A stretch of 64,000 nucleotides of DNA from Sulfurovum sp. AR (GTDB lineage Bacteria; Campylobacterota; Campylobacteria; Campylobacterales; Sulfurovaceae). The stretch is taken from the NCBI RefSeq assembly GCF_000296775.1, contig NZ_AJLE01000004.1:22521-86520 (forward strand), read 5' to 3'. A program made the translations under genes and the position numbers. This document shows, piece after piece, positions 25,101-34,653 of this stretch. Each line of letters opens with the position of its first letter. Positions within the stretch are counted from its first letter, which is position 1. The notes beneath the pieces are model-generated. The model saw only the letters and a program-made list of their open reading frames with translations, did not search any database and had not been told where the DNA came from.

Positions 25101-25354
25101 AGCGTAATATGTTTAACAAGCGGATCTTCATTATATGCCAAATCTTCTATCATCACTCCCGTCAGTACATTTCCATGGATACGGCTGTAAGAGATGTTAT
25201 AATCAGGTGCAAAGTGATCAGCCACTTTCCTGACAACATAGGCTGAATTGACGATAAAATAAAGAGCCAGTCCCATGACAATAGCCAGTATGAGTAGGTA
25301 TACAATGATTTTTCTCATCCATAACAACGGCCTGTAAAGTAATATCTTTTTCAA
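22160..25354 (-). CDS. tamB: TamB-like (AsmA/DUF490 superfamily) envelope protein
   Basis: The 1064-residue protein has one N-terminal membrane helix (IIVYLLILAIVMGLALYFIV) and a long repetitive beta-strand-rich body of the bridge-like lipid-transfer type. The conserved C-terminal TamB domain shows LLGSVEILKGGSYTFEGKKF, RITGSADAPNIHFTSKP and SLTKEQILSIILF. TamB is anchored in the inner membrane and spans the periplasm, acting with TamA in outer-membrane assembly or lipid transport. Its start overlaps the end of the upstream TamA-like gene by four bases (ATGA type), confirming the pair. Confidence 0.9.
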   Translation of the reverse strand: MKKILLYRPLLWMRKIIVYLLILAIVMGLALYFIVNSAYVVRKVADHFAPDYNISYSRIHGNVLTGVMIEDLAYNEDPLVKHITLKWNPAGLFKKTLIINTLQIEKANVGTVKTLMASFSSSENNTSNESSSTDAPLEIDVSVQHASLSLEPFDEQGIGISKLMLDVRDLQYSSESVDVRALDLKVDSNVTKITLKAGLKDRYLNVRELTIKELDALALQTLFIPDSNESNESDAVVTGNDNRSKDKTVNPLMPKWVHLGRLKINTLPFIYGPVDAKAFNVSGRDAVFEVEKLLLQKADLNVYSSTNLSDIYYKTKVKNNKLIGKVDFKPKKALFTLYELPIRREAVGDIVVDLNVSRSMVNSDLKIKMEQVLKADVNDFNLDIDDLHINVEYDIKKSTLKAKSDLLLTTPYAKDVLVTNLFTMDKHISYSGEIYAAKIIGVDPKFVKPLDHLRVTYKGDGHSVKTEIESDNLQGTFISPDFKKADLHLENKHPLVLNEFIALPVELNQTKANMVIDAPISFEKNASLMAYAKIDSNVVNIDVNMSLKERLQVQTVMHIPKESLLRTYNTSIKWDHLDPLKNDVTVLGNSIDVVVTAGRLNANAQYDMNSSQLKGKVTLGGLTANLSGVPQEKLTVDTQITSMNALIKSIKDVYTLGEVPVVKGSAELSVALSELKNIDIALRSPQISYQAERKTEHIVNDIDLAVHLQDEKIVLNHYRFTYRGQKLFSTKSSTIFLNDQNVTMEPIWLNDGLKVLGTYDLKARKGTITAEADTFPIVHEIVDLESAIDIKTVLDGNKTSVNGEITLLGGDIHYDLGQKTYASDSDIIIVQDIKEKEPNPFMDGLSASVQIKTKKPLIYKKGNVDIQAAVDLSVYKAEESELMLLGSVEILKGGSYTFEGKKFILDKSYVHFTGNPNKPLLEASVTYQSLNHLITIRITGSADAPNIHFTSKPSLTKEQILSIILFDSEAGAGTNSGEEMMKMMGGAMAKSALSDLGVQLDHLVLGEGKSVEVGKKLTDKITIIYVNDEVSSVKLKYEHGKRTESVIGVSEESQSYDILYKKDF

Positions 25355-27111
25355 AACGATTGTCCTATCTGAAATGAAATGCCATACTGTGAGAAATCAT
25401 TGACATTGAAACCTATATCCAGTTTAAAAGGGCCTATAGGTGTCATATAGCGAGCTCCTACACCCACAGCAGAGATGATCTCTCCTTTAAAATTGTAGCT
25501 TTCCTCTGTAAGCATGGTATTGTCCGTAAAGAGTGCCCCATAGATATCACCCCATACAGGATAATTTGCTTCCAAAGAGAGATTGGCCATGGTTGAAGCA
25601 CCATAGATACTATCTTCTTTAGGAGAAATGATCACCCCCAGTTCTCTAAATCCGTATGCACGGTTAGAGTAGGCACCTCCCCCAAAAAAATACTTTGATT
25701 CTGGCAGTCCATTCTCGGTTGAGACATCCACTATACCTACCTTTCCTACAGCTGCAAGCGTAAGATCGGCAAATGTATGGATGAACCTGCCTTCGAACAG
25801 TGTTTTCATATAGACACTGGCTTCCTCATCATAGGAGAGGCCAAATTCACCGTAAGCAGAAAGGTAATACCCATATTTTGGATTGAGTTTGGAATCTCTA
25901 GCGTCATAGACAAGATCAACATAGGGATATAAGAGTGGAAAAGTACCCTCTGTGAATGCCTGAGACAATTCAGCACTCGAATCAACGTTTTCTAATGCAG
26001 TGATAACAATATTTTCCAAAGCAATACCTGCTCTTAATCTTAGTCTTTTATGCTCATGTTCCAAATAGGCTTTTAAAAATGCTTTTTCCTCTTTAAATCC
26101 ATCAAACTCCAAATTTGAATATCCTGTATTCCCACCTAGATCCGTGTAATACCCAAAAATATCTAAAAATGCCGGTTTAAAATAACCCAACTTGATCAAC
26201 TGTTCTCTTTGAGACCAAGATGTTTGAAGCTTTAATTCCTGCGCATTGCCCATAAAGTTATGTTTGGTGATTTCTCCAAGCACCCGCATTCCTACATATG
26301 TGTCATAGCCTGCACCCGCTTCCAAATGGTAGGGTTTTTCCATCTCTGTAAAGGTGATATCTACCGGTACCACATTGTAAAACTTCCTATCTACATCGAT
26401 AAGCACACTGTCAAAAGCATTCAATCCGTAAAGTTTGTTGGATGTATCCTGTATCAGATCCGTACTATACCTTTGCCCCTCTTTGGCTTTGACACGTGAC
26501 CTGATGACATCCTCATCTATGGTTTCCAGTCCTGAAGTTGTTAATTTCCCGAAGCTACATATGCCACCTTTACGCAGGATGTAGCGCAGATCAACAGTGT
26601 GCAGATCCAGATCTACATAGGCTTTCGTGTCCAGATCATAACTGCAATATCCCTCTTTGAGTAACCCTGCAATCATTTTACTTTTTATTGCTATAAAGGT
26701 TTCAGCTCTAAAAATATCATCTTTTTTCATAGTGACCATGGTAGAGATGTTATAGTCACTGGAGATATTGATATCTCTCACCCTGACAGGTTCATTCTCA
26801 CTAATGGTTACAAAGACGGTTGTGTTAGTCTCTTGAATAGTAAAATTGGCATCATAAAACCCTTCAGAGTCGTAAAAGCTTTTTAATGAGGCTGCTAGAG
26901 AAGGTATGAGTTTATCTTTGATACGAGGGGTATTATCTTTCCAAAATTGGAAAAAACCTGGTGTCGTCACACCTAAGGCATCTTGCAGATCAGATTCTTC
27001 AAAATATTTTTGACCACTAAAGTGAATCTCATGGGTCGGTAATTGTATTTCATCAGCAAAAAGAAGTGTAGATATGCATATGATAAGACAAAATGTAAAC
27101 GTGTGCCGCAT
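25351..27111 (-). CDS. tamA: TamA/BamA (Omp85) family outer-membrane protein
   Basis: The 586-residue protein starts with a signal peptide (FTFCLIICISTLLFADE). POTRA-like segments cover about residues 25-250, and a C-terminal Omp85 barrel (about 260-586) carries FFGGGAYSNRAYGFRELG (the L6-type loop), PIGPFKLDIGFN, and a terminal phenylalanine (FQIGQSF). With the overlapping tamB it forms the TAM complex. Because it is short and fused to tamB by a 4-base overlap, TamA is more likely than BamA. Confidence 0.88.
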   Translation of the reverse strand: MRHTFTFCLIICISTLLFADEIQLPTHEIHFSGQKYFEESDLQDALGVTTPGFFQFWKDNTPRIKDKLIPSLAASLKSFYDSEGFYDANFTIQETNTTVFVTISENEPVRVRDINISSDYNISTMVTMKKDDIFRAETFIAIKSKMIAGLLKEGYCSYDLDTKAYVDLDLHTVDLRYILRKGGICSFGKLTTSGLETIDEDVIRSRVKAKEGQRYSTDLIQDTSNKLYGLNAFDSVLIDVDRKFYNVVPVDITFTEMEKPYHLEAGAGYDTYVGMRVLGEITKHNFMGNAQELKLQTSWSQREQLIKLGYFKPAFLDIFGYYTDLGGNTGYSNLEFDGFKEEKAFLKAYLEHEHKRLRLRAGIALENIVITALENVDSSAELSQAFTEGTFPLLYPYVDLVYDARDSKLNPKYGYYLSAYGEFGLSYDEEASVYMKTLFEGRFIHTFADLTLAAVGKVGIVDVSTENGLPESKYFFGGGAYSNRAYGFRELGVIISPKEDSIYGASTMANLSLEANYPVWGDIYGALFTDNTMLTEESYNFKGEIISAVGVGARYMTPIGPFKLDIGFNVNDFSQYGISFQIGQSF

Positions 27112-27147
27112 ATTTTACTCTCCTAAAATACTATAGTTAACTTCTCT

Positions 27148-28035
27148 TTAATCCAGTAAGTCTTTCACACTCTCCAAAGGATCTTTACCCTCTTCTATCA
27201 TGGCATATACTTCTTCAGCGATAGGAAGATAGATCTCTTTCTCTTTGGCTATTTTATGCAAGGCTTTGGCTGTAGGTACTCCCTCGGCCACTTCTCCAAG
27301 CTCACTGAGTATCTCATCCATATCCTTACCCTTTGCCAGTCCTAACCCTACTCTGTAATTCCTTGAGAGTGTCGAACTTGCTGTAAGAAAAAGGTCGCCT
27401 GCCCCGCCCAAGGAAAGAAACGTTTCAGTCTTTGCACCAAACGCTTCTCCAAAACGTGTCATTTCCACTAAGCCTCTGGAGATGAGTGCTGCCCGCGCAT
27501 TATTTCCAAGCCCCAAACCATCACACACGCCACCGGCAATGGCAATAACATTTTTATAGGCTCCCGAGACTTCTGCACCAACAACATCGCTGCTTACATA
27601 CCCTTTGATAAATTTTGGTAGTGCATCTGCATAGGTTTGTGCCAATTCATGATTTGTAGAACTAATGATCAATGCGGTTGGAAGCGATTTTTGCACTTCT
27701 GCTGCGAAGGACGGACCGGAGATGAAAGCCAGTCTATCCGCAGAGACAAAGTCACCGTACACTTCATTCAAAAAAGCTCCAGTACTTGTCTCTATCCCTT
27801 TGGCTGCAACCAGGATCTTCTGTCCATGATCCACAAAATTCTCTTCCATCCATCCGCGAACAAACTGTGCAGGGATAGCTATCACCAGATACTCACACTT
27901 TAACGCTTCACTCATAGGCACAAAATTCTCTATCGCTTTCGTATGCCGAGAAGAGATCACCACATCATTCTTTTGACTATAGGCATGATACAAGGCCTGT
28001 CCCCATTTCCCTGCGCCAATAATTGCCATTTTCAT
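27148..28035 (-). CDS. gpsA: Glycerol-3-phosphate dehydrogenase [NAD(P)+]
   Basis: The 295-residue enzyme reduces dihydroxyacetone phosphate to sn-glycerol-3-phosphate for phospholipid synthesis. The N-terminal dinucleotide-binding motif is GAGKWGQAL (residues 7-15). Catalytic-region markers are ISGPSFAAEV, the lysine in GAYKNVIAIAGGVCDGL, and LGGAGDLFLTASS. The start overlaps the channel gene stop by four bases, so it is translated with it. Confidence 0.96.
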   Translation of the reverse strand: MKMAIIGAGKWGQALYHAYSQKNDVVISSRHTKAIENFVPMSEALKCEYLVIAIPAQFVRGWMEENFVDHGQKILVAAKGIETSTGAFLNEVYGDFVSADRLAFISGPSFAAEVQKSLPTALIISSTNHELAQTYADALPKFIKGYVSSDVVGAEVSGAYKNVIAIAGGVCDGLGLGNNARAALISRGLVEMTRFGEAFGAKTETFLSLGGAGDLFLTASSTLSRNYRVGLGLAKGKDMDEILSELGEVAEGVPTAKALHKIAKEKEIYLPIAEEVYAMIEEGKDPLESVKDLLD

Positions 28036-29672
28036 CTTTCTACCCTTTTTACATTATTATCGATCATTTCAACAAACTGTGAAGCACTCTCATCATACAT
28101 ATCAAATATTTTGCTTACACCTGCCAAAAGCAATTTTCTATTGTCTTCTTTCGTATCAGAGAGTGCCACGATTTCATCTTTAAATCCATTGGCACGCAGT
28201 GTAATGCTGTAGTAGACATTCAACGCTTCATCATTCATTGCACACACTGCGATTCCATCCTTGATATCAGGAGTTTCACTGTTTTTTTTATCGATGAGGA
28301 TCACGTTGGTAAAACCGTCATCTTTAGCTGCTTCATAACTCTCATTTCCGATCTCATAGATCGTCACTTCTATCCCCTCTTCTTTAAGCATTTTACAGAT
28401 ATGGTCACTCTTATGCGTATAACCGAAAAAGGAAATACTTTTCTTCTCCTCTTCACTGTGCTTCTTCAAATAATGAAAAGCTCTTGTATCTATCACATCA
28501 TAGGGTTCGACCAAGCCATCTACTTTTGTCGCTTCATACTGTGGACGTAACTCCACTTGATTCATACGGGCATACACCACAGAATCGGATTGGATACTTT
28601 TTGCATTGAGGATAAAATAGATATTATTGATATCAGAACTGCTTAAAGTCAGCATCGCTCTGATATTCTCTCTTTCATACAATGTTTTTACCATTTTAGC
28701 ACTGGAACCATCTGCATGTATCACTTGATAGCCATCTTGTTGTGCTTTATTTGCTTTGGATTCATCATCTTCTATGATCACAGGTTCATAGTTTTTCTGT
28801 ATTTTTAGTTTCTTTGCGATTGTTGTTCCCAAATGCCCATATCCATTAATGATAACCACGTTATGCATTTTATGCACATGATTGATACTGTCCTGGTTAC
28901 GCAGTTCACTAAATCTTTCAGAAAAAGCAGAAACCATCACAGAAGTCACAAAAGAGATCATCGCGATACCAAATATAATACCGAACATCGATACGATCTT
29001 ACCCAGTTCAGTCACAGGAGTGATATCACCATACCCTACTGTAGAGATGGTCACTAAGGCCCAATAGATAGCATCCAGATAAGAACCCAACGCTTGATTG
29101 ATACCGAATTCAAGCAGATAAAATATGGAACCAAAAGTAAAAGTGACGCCCAAAAGCATATAGCCTAAAAAAACAAATTCAAAACGTTTTTTAAGCAATG
29201 CGTTAAACAGGCTCGATGCCCCATGCATGTAATGATAGAGTTTTAAGAGCCGCAAGATCCTGAATTTCGGGAAAATAGCTATAAGATCGATCAATGCAGG
29301 CAGGGAGATCATATAGCGTAATTTCGATCTTAAAACCGCCCAGTATCTCTCAGAACTACTAGTGTCAGAGGCTGAAGCAACAAGATATTTATGGATATCA
29401 TGGCTGATCCATAATCTTAGCAGATACTCCACAGCAAAAATAGCTGTGACAAAATAGAGATCGAATTCTACAAGCCACTCAGGGACCTTGCCTGTTTTGC
29501 TCAAAATGAGTATCGCGATCGATAGTACGATAAGCATAATCATAAATGCATCAAAGTACTTTTTATAGGGGTAGTTTATATCTTCAAGCAGTGAACGAAA
29601 AAAAGATTTTATCTTTTGATAGCGTACAGAACTGTCTATCTTGTGCGAGAGTTTAACGATGAAATCATGCAT
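28032..29672 (-). CDS. Voltage-gated-type K+ channel with cytoplasmic RCK (TrkA-N) domains
   Basis: The 546-residue protein has an N-terminal six-helix channel domain with an S4-like basic segment (KFRILRLLKLYHYMH). The potassium selectivity filter is TISTVGYGDITPV (about residues 208-220). The cytoplasmic part begins near 270 with a Rossmann-type motif (VVIINGYGHLGTTIAKKL) and a second, more diverged RCK-like half (ISFFGYTHKSDHICKML). It is a ligand-regulated K+ channel of the inner membrane. It is coupled to gpsA and lies 58 bases downstream of gatB. Confidence 0.9.
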   Translation of the reverse strand: MHDFIVKLSHKIDSSVRYQKIKSFFRSLLEDINYPYKKYFDAFMIMLIVLSIAILILSKTGKVPEWLVEFDLYFVTAIFAVEYLLRLWISHDIHKYLVASASDTSSSERYWAVLRSKLRYMISLPALIDLIAIFPKFRILRLLKLYHYMHGASSLFNALLKKRFEFVFLGYMLLGVTFTFGSIFYLLEFGINQALGSYLDAIYWALVTISTVGYGDITPVTELGKIVSMFGIIFGIAMISFVTSVMVSAFSERFSELRNQDSINHVHKMHNVVIINGYGHLGTTIAKKLKIQKNYEPVIIEDDESKANKAQQDGYQVIHADGSSAKMVKTLYERENIRAMLTLSSSDINNIYFILNAKSIQSDSVVYARMNQVELRPQYEATKVDGLVEPYDVIDTRAFHYLKKHSEEEKKSISFFGYTHKSDHICKMLKEEGIEVTIYEIGNESYEAAKDDGFTNVILIDKKNSETPDIKDGIAVCAMNDEALNVYYSITLRANGFKDEIVALSDTKEDNRKLLLAGVSKIFDMYDESASQFVEMIDNNVKRVER

Positions 29673-29730
29673 ATATTGCTACCTCCCAAAATGCACATCC
29701 CATGGTACTATACCATGGATGAATTTTATT

Positions 29731-31161
29731 TTATCCCAGTCTTTGTTTCAGTAACTCATTGACCTTACCAGGATTTGCAGTCCCTTTGCTGGCTTTCATC
29801 GTCTGTCCGACAAAGAAACCAAAGAGTTTTTCTTTACCACCTTTATACTCTTCTACCTTTTCCGGGTTCGCCGCCAGTATCTCATCGATAATGGCCAAGA
29901 TAGCGCTATCATCACTGACCTGTGCAAGTCCTAGCTTATCGATCAATCCATCGATATCACGATCTTCATTTTCCATCATATGATCAAGGATCTCTTTAGC
30001 ACCTTTACCGGAGATAGTATTGTCAGTAATTTTAGATACCAAGGTACCCAGTGTTTTGGCATCTACCGGCGAATCTTCTATAGAGACTCCTGCTTTATTC
30101 AGACGGCCAAGAAGTTCAGAGGTCAACCAGGTTACGGCTGTTTTAGCCACAGCACCGTGCTCTAACATCTCTTCAAAGTAGTATGCCAATTCTTTATCTG
30201 CTGTGATCACATGGGCATCATAAGGCTTGATCCCAAGCTCTTCCATATACCGTTTTGCTTTTGCATCCGGAAGTTCCGGCATGATCTTTGCTTCTGCTAC
30301 CATCTCATCCGTCACGATAAGCGGACGCAAGTCCGGGTCAGGGAAGTAGCGGTAATCCGCAGCTTCCTCTTTCCCTCTCATCGATTTTGTTACACTCTCT
30401 TCCACATTCCAAAGACGTGTTTCCTGATAGACTTCCTCTTCATACACTCCATCTTCATAGGCTTCAGTCTGTCTTTGCACCTCATAAGCGATCGCAGCAG
30501 ACACAAATTTAAATGAGTTGATGTTTTTGATCTCTACTCTGGTACCAAACGCTTCTTGACCTTTAGGACGAATAGAAACATTCACATCACATCTGAACGA
30601 TCCCTCTTGCATGTTTGCATCAGAGATATCAAGATAGCGTACCGTAGAGTGAAGTTTTTTCAAGTATGCTACCGCTTCATCTGCACTTCTCATATCCGGT
30701 TGAGATACGATCTCAAGCAGTGGTGTACCCGCACGGTTGAGATCCACCTTCGAGTGGTTTCCCTCATGCATGTTCTTCCCTGCATCCGCTTCAAGATGCG
30801 CCTGTGTCATACCTATGCGTTTTTGTGTACCATCTTCCAGGTCTATGAACAACTCACCATTTTGTACGATCGCCTTTGTCAACTGTGTGATCTGGTACGC
30901 CGACGGACTGTCCGGATAAAAATAAGATTTTCTATCGAATACAGAATCATGGTTCACATCTGCATTGATCGCATATCCAAATCTCATCGCCTTGATCGCA
31001 GCTTCTTTATTGACCACTGGTAAAGCACCCGGAAGTGCTAAACAGGTAGGACAGGTATTGATATTTTGATGCTCTGCAAAAGAGGTAGGACAAGAGCAAA
31101 AGAGTTTAGTTTTAGTGTTAAGCTGCACATGCACTTCAAGACCGATAACGGTTTCAAACAT
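29731..31161 (-). CDS. gatB: Asp-tRNA(Asn)/Glu-tRNA(Gln) amidotransferase subunit B
   Basis: The 476-residue subunit of GatCAB carries the kinase and tRNA-binding functions that turn Glu-tRNA(Gln) or Asp-tRNA(Asn) into the amide forms. Markers are [20 protein letters not shown] at the start, [40 protein letters not shown] and [10 protein letters not shown]. The C-terminal YqeY-like tail ends [20 protein letters not shown]. Zinc-type cysteines are present (SCPTSF, CPTC). gatA and gatC are not adjacent. Confidence 0.97.
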   Translation of the reverse strand: MFETVIGLEVHVQLNTKTKLFCSCPTSFAEHQNINTCPTCLALPGALPVVNKEAAIKAMRFGYAINADVNHDSVFDRKSYFYPDSPSAYQITQLTKAIVQNGELFIDLEDGTQKRIGMTQAHLEADAGKNMHEGNHSKVDLNRAGTPLLEIVSQPDMRSADEAVAYLKKLHSTVRYLDISDANMQEGSFRCDVNVSIRPKGQEAFGTRVEIKNINSFKFVSAAIAYEVQRQTEAYEDGVYEEEVYQETRLWNVEESVTKSMRGKEEAADYRYFPDPDLRPLIVTDEMVAEAKIMPELPDAKAKRYMEELGIKPYDAHVITADKELAYYFEEMLEHGAVAKTAVTWLTSELLGRLNKAGVSIEDSPVDAKTLGTLVSKITDNTISGKGAKEILDHMMENEDRDIDGLIDKLGLAQVSDDSAILAIIDEILAANPEKVEEYKGGKEKLFGFFVGQTMKASKGTANPGKVNELLKQRLG

Positions 31162-31242
31162 AGTAAGTATCCTTATAAATATAACGCGTATTTAATAAGG
31201 TAGATTATAGCGTTTTGCTTATTTAAGAGAGTTTATTCTCCA

Positions 31243-31995
31243 CTATTGCTTGATGATACGTACATCCCCGAAGAAGATCAAGTCTTTCAGGACAGCTTTT
31301 TCTACCAGCCCCTCTTTACCGATCCTTACATCCAATTCACCCTGTTTGCTATGGTAGAGTTTACGATACATGACCACCCTGCTGTACCAATCACCCTCTT
31401 GACCCTCACCTACAAAATCTATGATCTCTTTTAAGACTTTTCCAGAAGGTATCGTTATGTCAACACGCCCATTTTTACGGTCTTCGCCTACGGCTTTAAA
31501 TTGATACTTTTCAGGTCTGTATTTCTCTTTGATATGTACTGGAAGATTCAAAAAAAAGGTCATGAGATCATCTTTGGCATAATAATCCAGTTTTTCTGTA
31601 GCATTGATGATCTGTTGATCATATTTCCACTTCTTATACTGACGTGTGAGTCTCTTTTTTTTATGATCCACCCTGTAGATCGTTGTACTGGTATAGGGAC
31701 CAAAAGATTTGATCATCTGATACATATCTGTCACCAGAAAACCTTTTGAAATGTGTCCTTTCGAGATATGTCTCTCTTGAAGATCATCAGTGACAGTTTT
31801 TGCTATACCCAGTGTAGATACATTTGCATCTATCATATAATATGTGTCATCAGTTCTCAGAATCGCATGTGCCTTACCCACTTGACCAAATATGCCATAC
31901 TCCACACGGTAATCCGCTGCAATCTCTTCGGCCTGCAGAAGCACTGAAAAAAAGACACCAATGAGAGAAATAAGCAGTAAACTATTTCGTAACAT
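31243..31995 (-). CDS. DUF3108-type periplasmic protein
   Basis: The 250-residue protein has a signal peptide (LLLISLIGVFFSVLLQAEE) and a beta-rich body. The pattern (EYGIFGQVGKAHAIL, VTDMYQMIKSFGPY, GKVLKEIIDF) is like DUF3108 proteins, single-domain exported proteins of unknown function. It ends two bases before the thiE-like gene's coordinates begin, on the same strand, so the two are probably co-transcribed. No enzymatic motif is visible. Confidence 0.65.
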   Translation of the reverse strand: MLRNSLLLISLIGVFFSVLLQAEEIAADYRVEYGIFGQVGKAHAILRTDDTYYMIDANVSTLGIAKTVTDDLQERHISKGHISKGFLVTDMYQMIKSFGPYTSTTIYRVDHKKKRLTRQYKKWKYDQQIINATEKLDYYAKDDLMTFFLNLPVHIKEKYRPEKYQFKAVGEDRKNGRVDITIPSGKVLKEIIDFVGEGQEGDWYSRVVMYRKLYHSKQGELDVRIGKEGLVEKAVLKDLIFFGDVRIIKQ

Positions 31996-31997
31996 TC

Positions 31998-32534
31998 CTA
32001 TGCTCCAAAATAGCGGATAGAGGCAAAACCGCTAGCACCGTATCTTTCACATGCACGTATCTGCTCCTCTGTCAAAATACCTCCCAAGGCCAATACAGGT
32101 ATATGTACCTGAGACGTCACAGATCTCAACACTTCCAAGCCTACCGGTGCACCTTTATTCGGCGTTTCAAAGATAGGACTGAAGGTTGCCATATCTGCCC
32201 CTAAGACTTCTGCTTTTTTAAGCTCTTCTAACGTATGGGTACTGACCACCACAAAGAGACCCATTGCTTTTGCCTCAGCTATTTCATCGAGTTGCAGACT
32301 GCTTAAATGTACGCCGTCAGCCCCTGCCGCTTTTGCCAATGAAGGGTTACCGTGAATGACGACTTTTTCAAAATCATACATTTTAGCCGCTTGAACGAAC
32401 GCAGCTTCGTTCTTAGAGACGTTGGATTTGTCCCGATAGACGATCATAGAAGCTTTTTGAGAAAATCTTTTAAGGTCACGTTCTAAATGGTTGAAATCTA
32501 AGGTAGAGGGGTCAGTGATAGCATAGCTGATCAT
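31998..32534 (-). CDS. Thiamine-phosphate-synthase/TenI-like protein
   Basis: This 178-residue TIM barrel shows the ThiE/TenI layout: YAITDPS at the start, MIVYRDKSNVS, VVIHGNPSLAKAAGADGVHL, FSPIFETPNKGAPVGLE and VLALGGI. ThiE joins HMP-PP and thiazole phosphate. The protein is shorter than typical ThiE (about 210), and the usual HLGQ-type pyrophosphate segment reads HLSS. A TenI-like or diverged role is therefore possible, and I withhold the symbol. Its start overlaps the stop of the 93-residue membrane protein by four bases. Confidence 0.72.
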   Translation of the reverse strand: MISYAITDPSTLDFNHLERDLKRFSQKASMIVYRDKSNVSKNEAAFVQAAKMYDFEKVVIHGNPSLAKAAGADGVHLSSLQLDEIAEAKAMGLFVVVSTHTLEELKKAEVLGADMATFSPIFETPNKGAPVGLEVLRSVTSQVHIPVLALGGILTEEQIRACERYGASGFASIRYFGA

Positions 32535-32812
32535 TGGTGGTTTTGTTTCTCTTTTTGTTCGAGAAGTTTTTCAAGGAGAGCTGTCTGTTTTTTCAATTCT
32601 AAATATCTCTCTTTGCCTGTGATGATATGCTCAAGTATAAGCACGGATATCATCCCCGGTAGTGCACCGATAAAAGCAGATATGAATGCTAAGAGTAGAC
32701 TTTCTGGATAAAAAGTAAGAAATGAAGTGATGGCACCTAGCAGGACAGATGCCCATGCTACGCCCAAGAGAAAGTTAACTACAAAACTCAAAGGTCCGTT
32801 TTGCAGTCTCAT
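32531..32812 (-). CDS. Small two-helix membrane protein, unknown
   Basis: The 93-residue protein has two to three hydrophobic helices (about residues 9-30 and 37-60). A charged coiled-coil-like tail rich in Lys, Glu and Gln follows (LELKKQTALLEKLLEQKEKQ). I do not recognise it. It lies 23 bases downstream of atpB, and its stop overlaps the thiE-like start, so it belongs to that operon. A role linked to ATP synthase assembly (like AtpI) is conceivable from position only. Confidence 0.65.
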   Translation of the reverse strand: MRLQNGPLSFVVNFLLGVAWASVLLGAITSFLTFYPESLLLAFISAFIGALPGMISVLILEHIITGKERYLELKKQTALLEKLLEQKEKQNHQ

Positions 32813-32835
32813 GTTTAGAAGTCCCCGAAATGATC

Positions 32836-33513
32836 TTAGTGATCATCTTCCATAGCTACGGCACCTGCAAGGTACACATAGATAAGGATCATAAATACAA
32901 ACGTCTGAAGCAATGCTGAGAACGTAAGTAGTAAGTATGCTGGAAGTGGTGCAATGAAAGGTACCAACATAAGAAGTACCCATAAGAAAAGGTCATCCCC
33001 TTTGATGTTACCAAAAAGTCTGAATGAAAGTGAAATGATTCTTGAAATGTGAGAAACGATCTCGATCGGGAACATTAAAGGTGCCAATAGTTTCACAGGC
33101 CCTGCAAAGTGCGCAAAATATTTGATCACACCATTCTCTCTGATTCCTTCGTAGTTGTAGTAGAAAAATACCAGAAGCGCTAAAGGCAATGTAATGTTGA
33201 TGTTTGAAGTTGGTGCTTCAAATCCAGGGATAATACCGATCACGTTTGAAACAAAGATAAATAGACCCACTGCAGCAACAAGTGGAAGGTATTTTCTCGC
33301 AAGCTCTTCACCGATCACATCTTTACCCATAGCGATCACACCGCCAAGGTACGCTTCCATAACATTTTGTGTACCTGTCGGTACTGCTCTAAGACTCTTT
33401 GTTGCCATTTTTGCAATTGCCAGTACGATAATTGCTACCAATACCAAATGTGAGACAAACAGCATTTGTCCATGACCGAAAATAGCGCCCAGGTAAGTAA
33501 ATACACCTTCCAT
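32836..33513 (-). CDS. atpB: F0F1 ATP synthase subunit a
   Basis: This 225-residue membrane protein forms the proton half-channels of F0 against the c-ring. The essential arginine lies in [14 protein letters not shown] (about residues 157-170), and the late helices include [21 protein letters not shown]. Length and helices match the family. As is common in Campylobacterota, it is separated from the main atp operon; no other ATP synthase gene is in the window. The start has GAGGAT upstream. Confidence 0.95.
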   Translation of the reverse strand: MEGVFTYLGAIFGHGQMLFVSHLVLVAIIVLAIAKMATKSLRAVPTGTQNVMEAYLGGVIAMGKDVIGEELARKYLPLVAAVGLFIFVSNVIGIIPGFEAPTSNINITLPLALLVFFYYNYEGIRENGVIKYFAHFAGPVKLLAPLMFPIEIVSHISRIISLSFRLFGNIKGDDLFLWVLLMLVPFIAPLPAYLLLTFSALLQTFVFMILIYVYLAGAVAMEDDH

Positions 33514-33581
33514 AAAACATCCTCTTGTAAGTTTAATATTGCGGGATTATATCCTTTTTCACCTTAGGAAACCTCTAAATT

Positions 33582-34334
33582 CTATGCCAATTTTTCCTGT
33601 CCCAGACGATAAAGTGCAAAATCGTATTTAATAGGATCTTTTGCATCAAATGTACGCAAGGTATCTGTCAATTCAATACTGGCCTTCATATCATACGTTT
33701 TACGTTTAAGTAAGCCTAAACGTCTTGAGACCTGGAACGTATGTGTGTCTAGAGGCATAAGTAGATCTTTTTTATCTATCTTAGACCATAAACCCATATC
33801 TAAAGCATCTTCTCGTACCATCCAGCGTAAGTACATCATATAACGCTTGTAGGTCCCTGCTGAAAGTACTTTCTTGGGTATGGAACCTACCAAAAAATTG
33901 TACCCACGTGTTTGTCTGGGATAGACCGACTGTAATCTCTCTATAAAATGCCAGAGACCATCTAAAATATTTCCTTCATTTTTATATCCGGTATAAAAAA
34001 TATCTTCAATACTCTCTAACGATCTAAGACGCTTTAACGCGATGAAAAGAGCAGCGACATCTTCACTTTTTTGAAAACGGTAATAATGGGAAGAGAGTGC
34101 TTTTTGTATTTTTTCTTCACTGGCGTCCAATAAAGAAAAATCCAGACTTTGTAAAAACTGGACGATAAGCCTAGCATTACCGTAACCGAACAGTGCACAG
34201 ATCAGTGCTATGGATTCATCCTGGTACTGAGATGCGATAAAAAGAGGATCGGGCTTCTCAAAAGAAAGTTCAGCACTGTTGTTCCTGGCTTTCACTTCTC
34301 TGTCTAAAAGGATCTTGATCTCAGATAATTTCAA
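33582..34334 (-). CDS. TIGR02757/DUF2400-family protein
   Basis: This 250-residue alpha-helical protein resembles the TIGR02757 family, conserved in Campylobacterota and Bacteroidetes. Visible family-like segments are DEDALDMGLWSKI-type (here REDALDMGLWSKI), LLMPLDTHTFQVSRRLGLL, DPIKYDFALYRLG and GYNFLVGSIPK. The LDTHTFQVSRRLGL helix recalls HhH-type DNA-glycosylase folds, but no function is established. It is a single gene with repeat copy B upstream. Confidence 0.75.
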   Translation of the reverse strand: MKLSEIKILLDREVKARNNSAELSFEKPDPLFIASQYQDESIALICALFGYGNARLIVQFLQSLDFSLLDASEEKIQKALSSHYYRFQKSEDVAALFIALKRLRSLESIEDIFYTGYKNEGNILDGLWHFIERLQSVYPRQTRGYNFLVGSIPKKVLSAGTYKRYMMYLRWMVREDALDMGLWSKIDKKDLLMPLDTHTFQVSRRLGLLKRKTYDMKASIELTDTLRTFDAKDPIKYDFALYRLGQEKLA

Positions 34335-34409
34335 GTATATACTCCCATATTTACGTCATCTCCGGGCACTTGATACCGTAGATCTACATACCATCATGAT
34401 CTCATTCAT

Positions 34410-34535
34410 TTATCGTACAAAGTACGCAACTTGTCACGGTGAACGCCTTTGTAAGCATAGCAATTCGAGAACCGTGACGATTTTTTGTTTCGTTTTTTCT
34501 AAAAAAATGAAAAGAGAAACATCACCGCAGTCTGA
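34410..34535 (+). repeat. Dispersed intergenic hairpin repeat, copy B
   Basis: It begins with TATCGTACAAAGTACGC. The arms GTCACGG (34433-34439) and CCGTGAC (34472-34478) follow with the GAACGCC-TTTGTAAGCATAGC loop, then ATTTTTTG and the AT-rich hairpin TTTCGTTTTTT/AAAAAAATGAAA, and finally GAGAAACATCACCGCAGT. Copies B, D and E form one subtype. Similarity to E continues weakly to about 34590. The 320-base gap 34335-34653 holds nothing else recognised. Confidence 0.85.
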
Positions 34536-34653
34536 GTTTTATGGAAGCCCGTTAAAACAAAGAATGTTACGGTTTTCCGGGTCCTGATATCTGTATCGAA
34601 AATGTAATTGGAAAGGGTGCAAGTCCGAGAATAACAGAAAAATAGTCTCCTAT

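Noticed and set aside
29700..29718. CCATGGTA-CTA-TACCATGG palindrome between gatB and the K+ channel
   Set aside because: A perfect stem but with no T-tract on the minus strand and no clear operator context; too little to assign.
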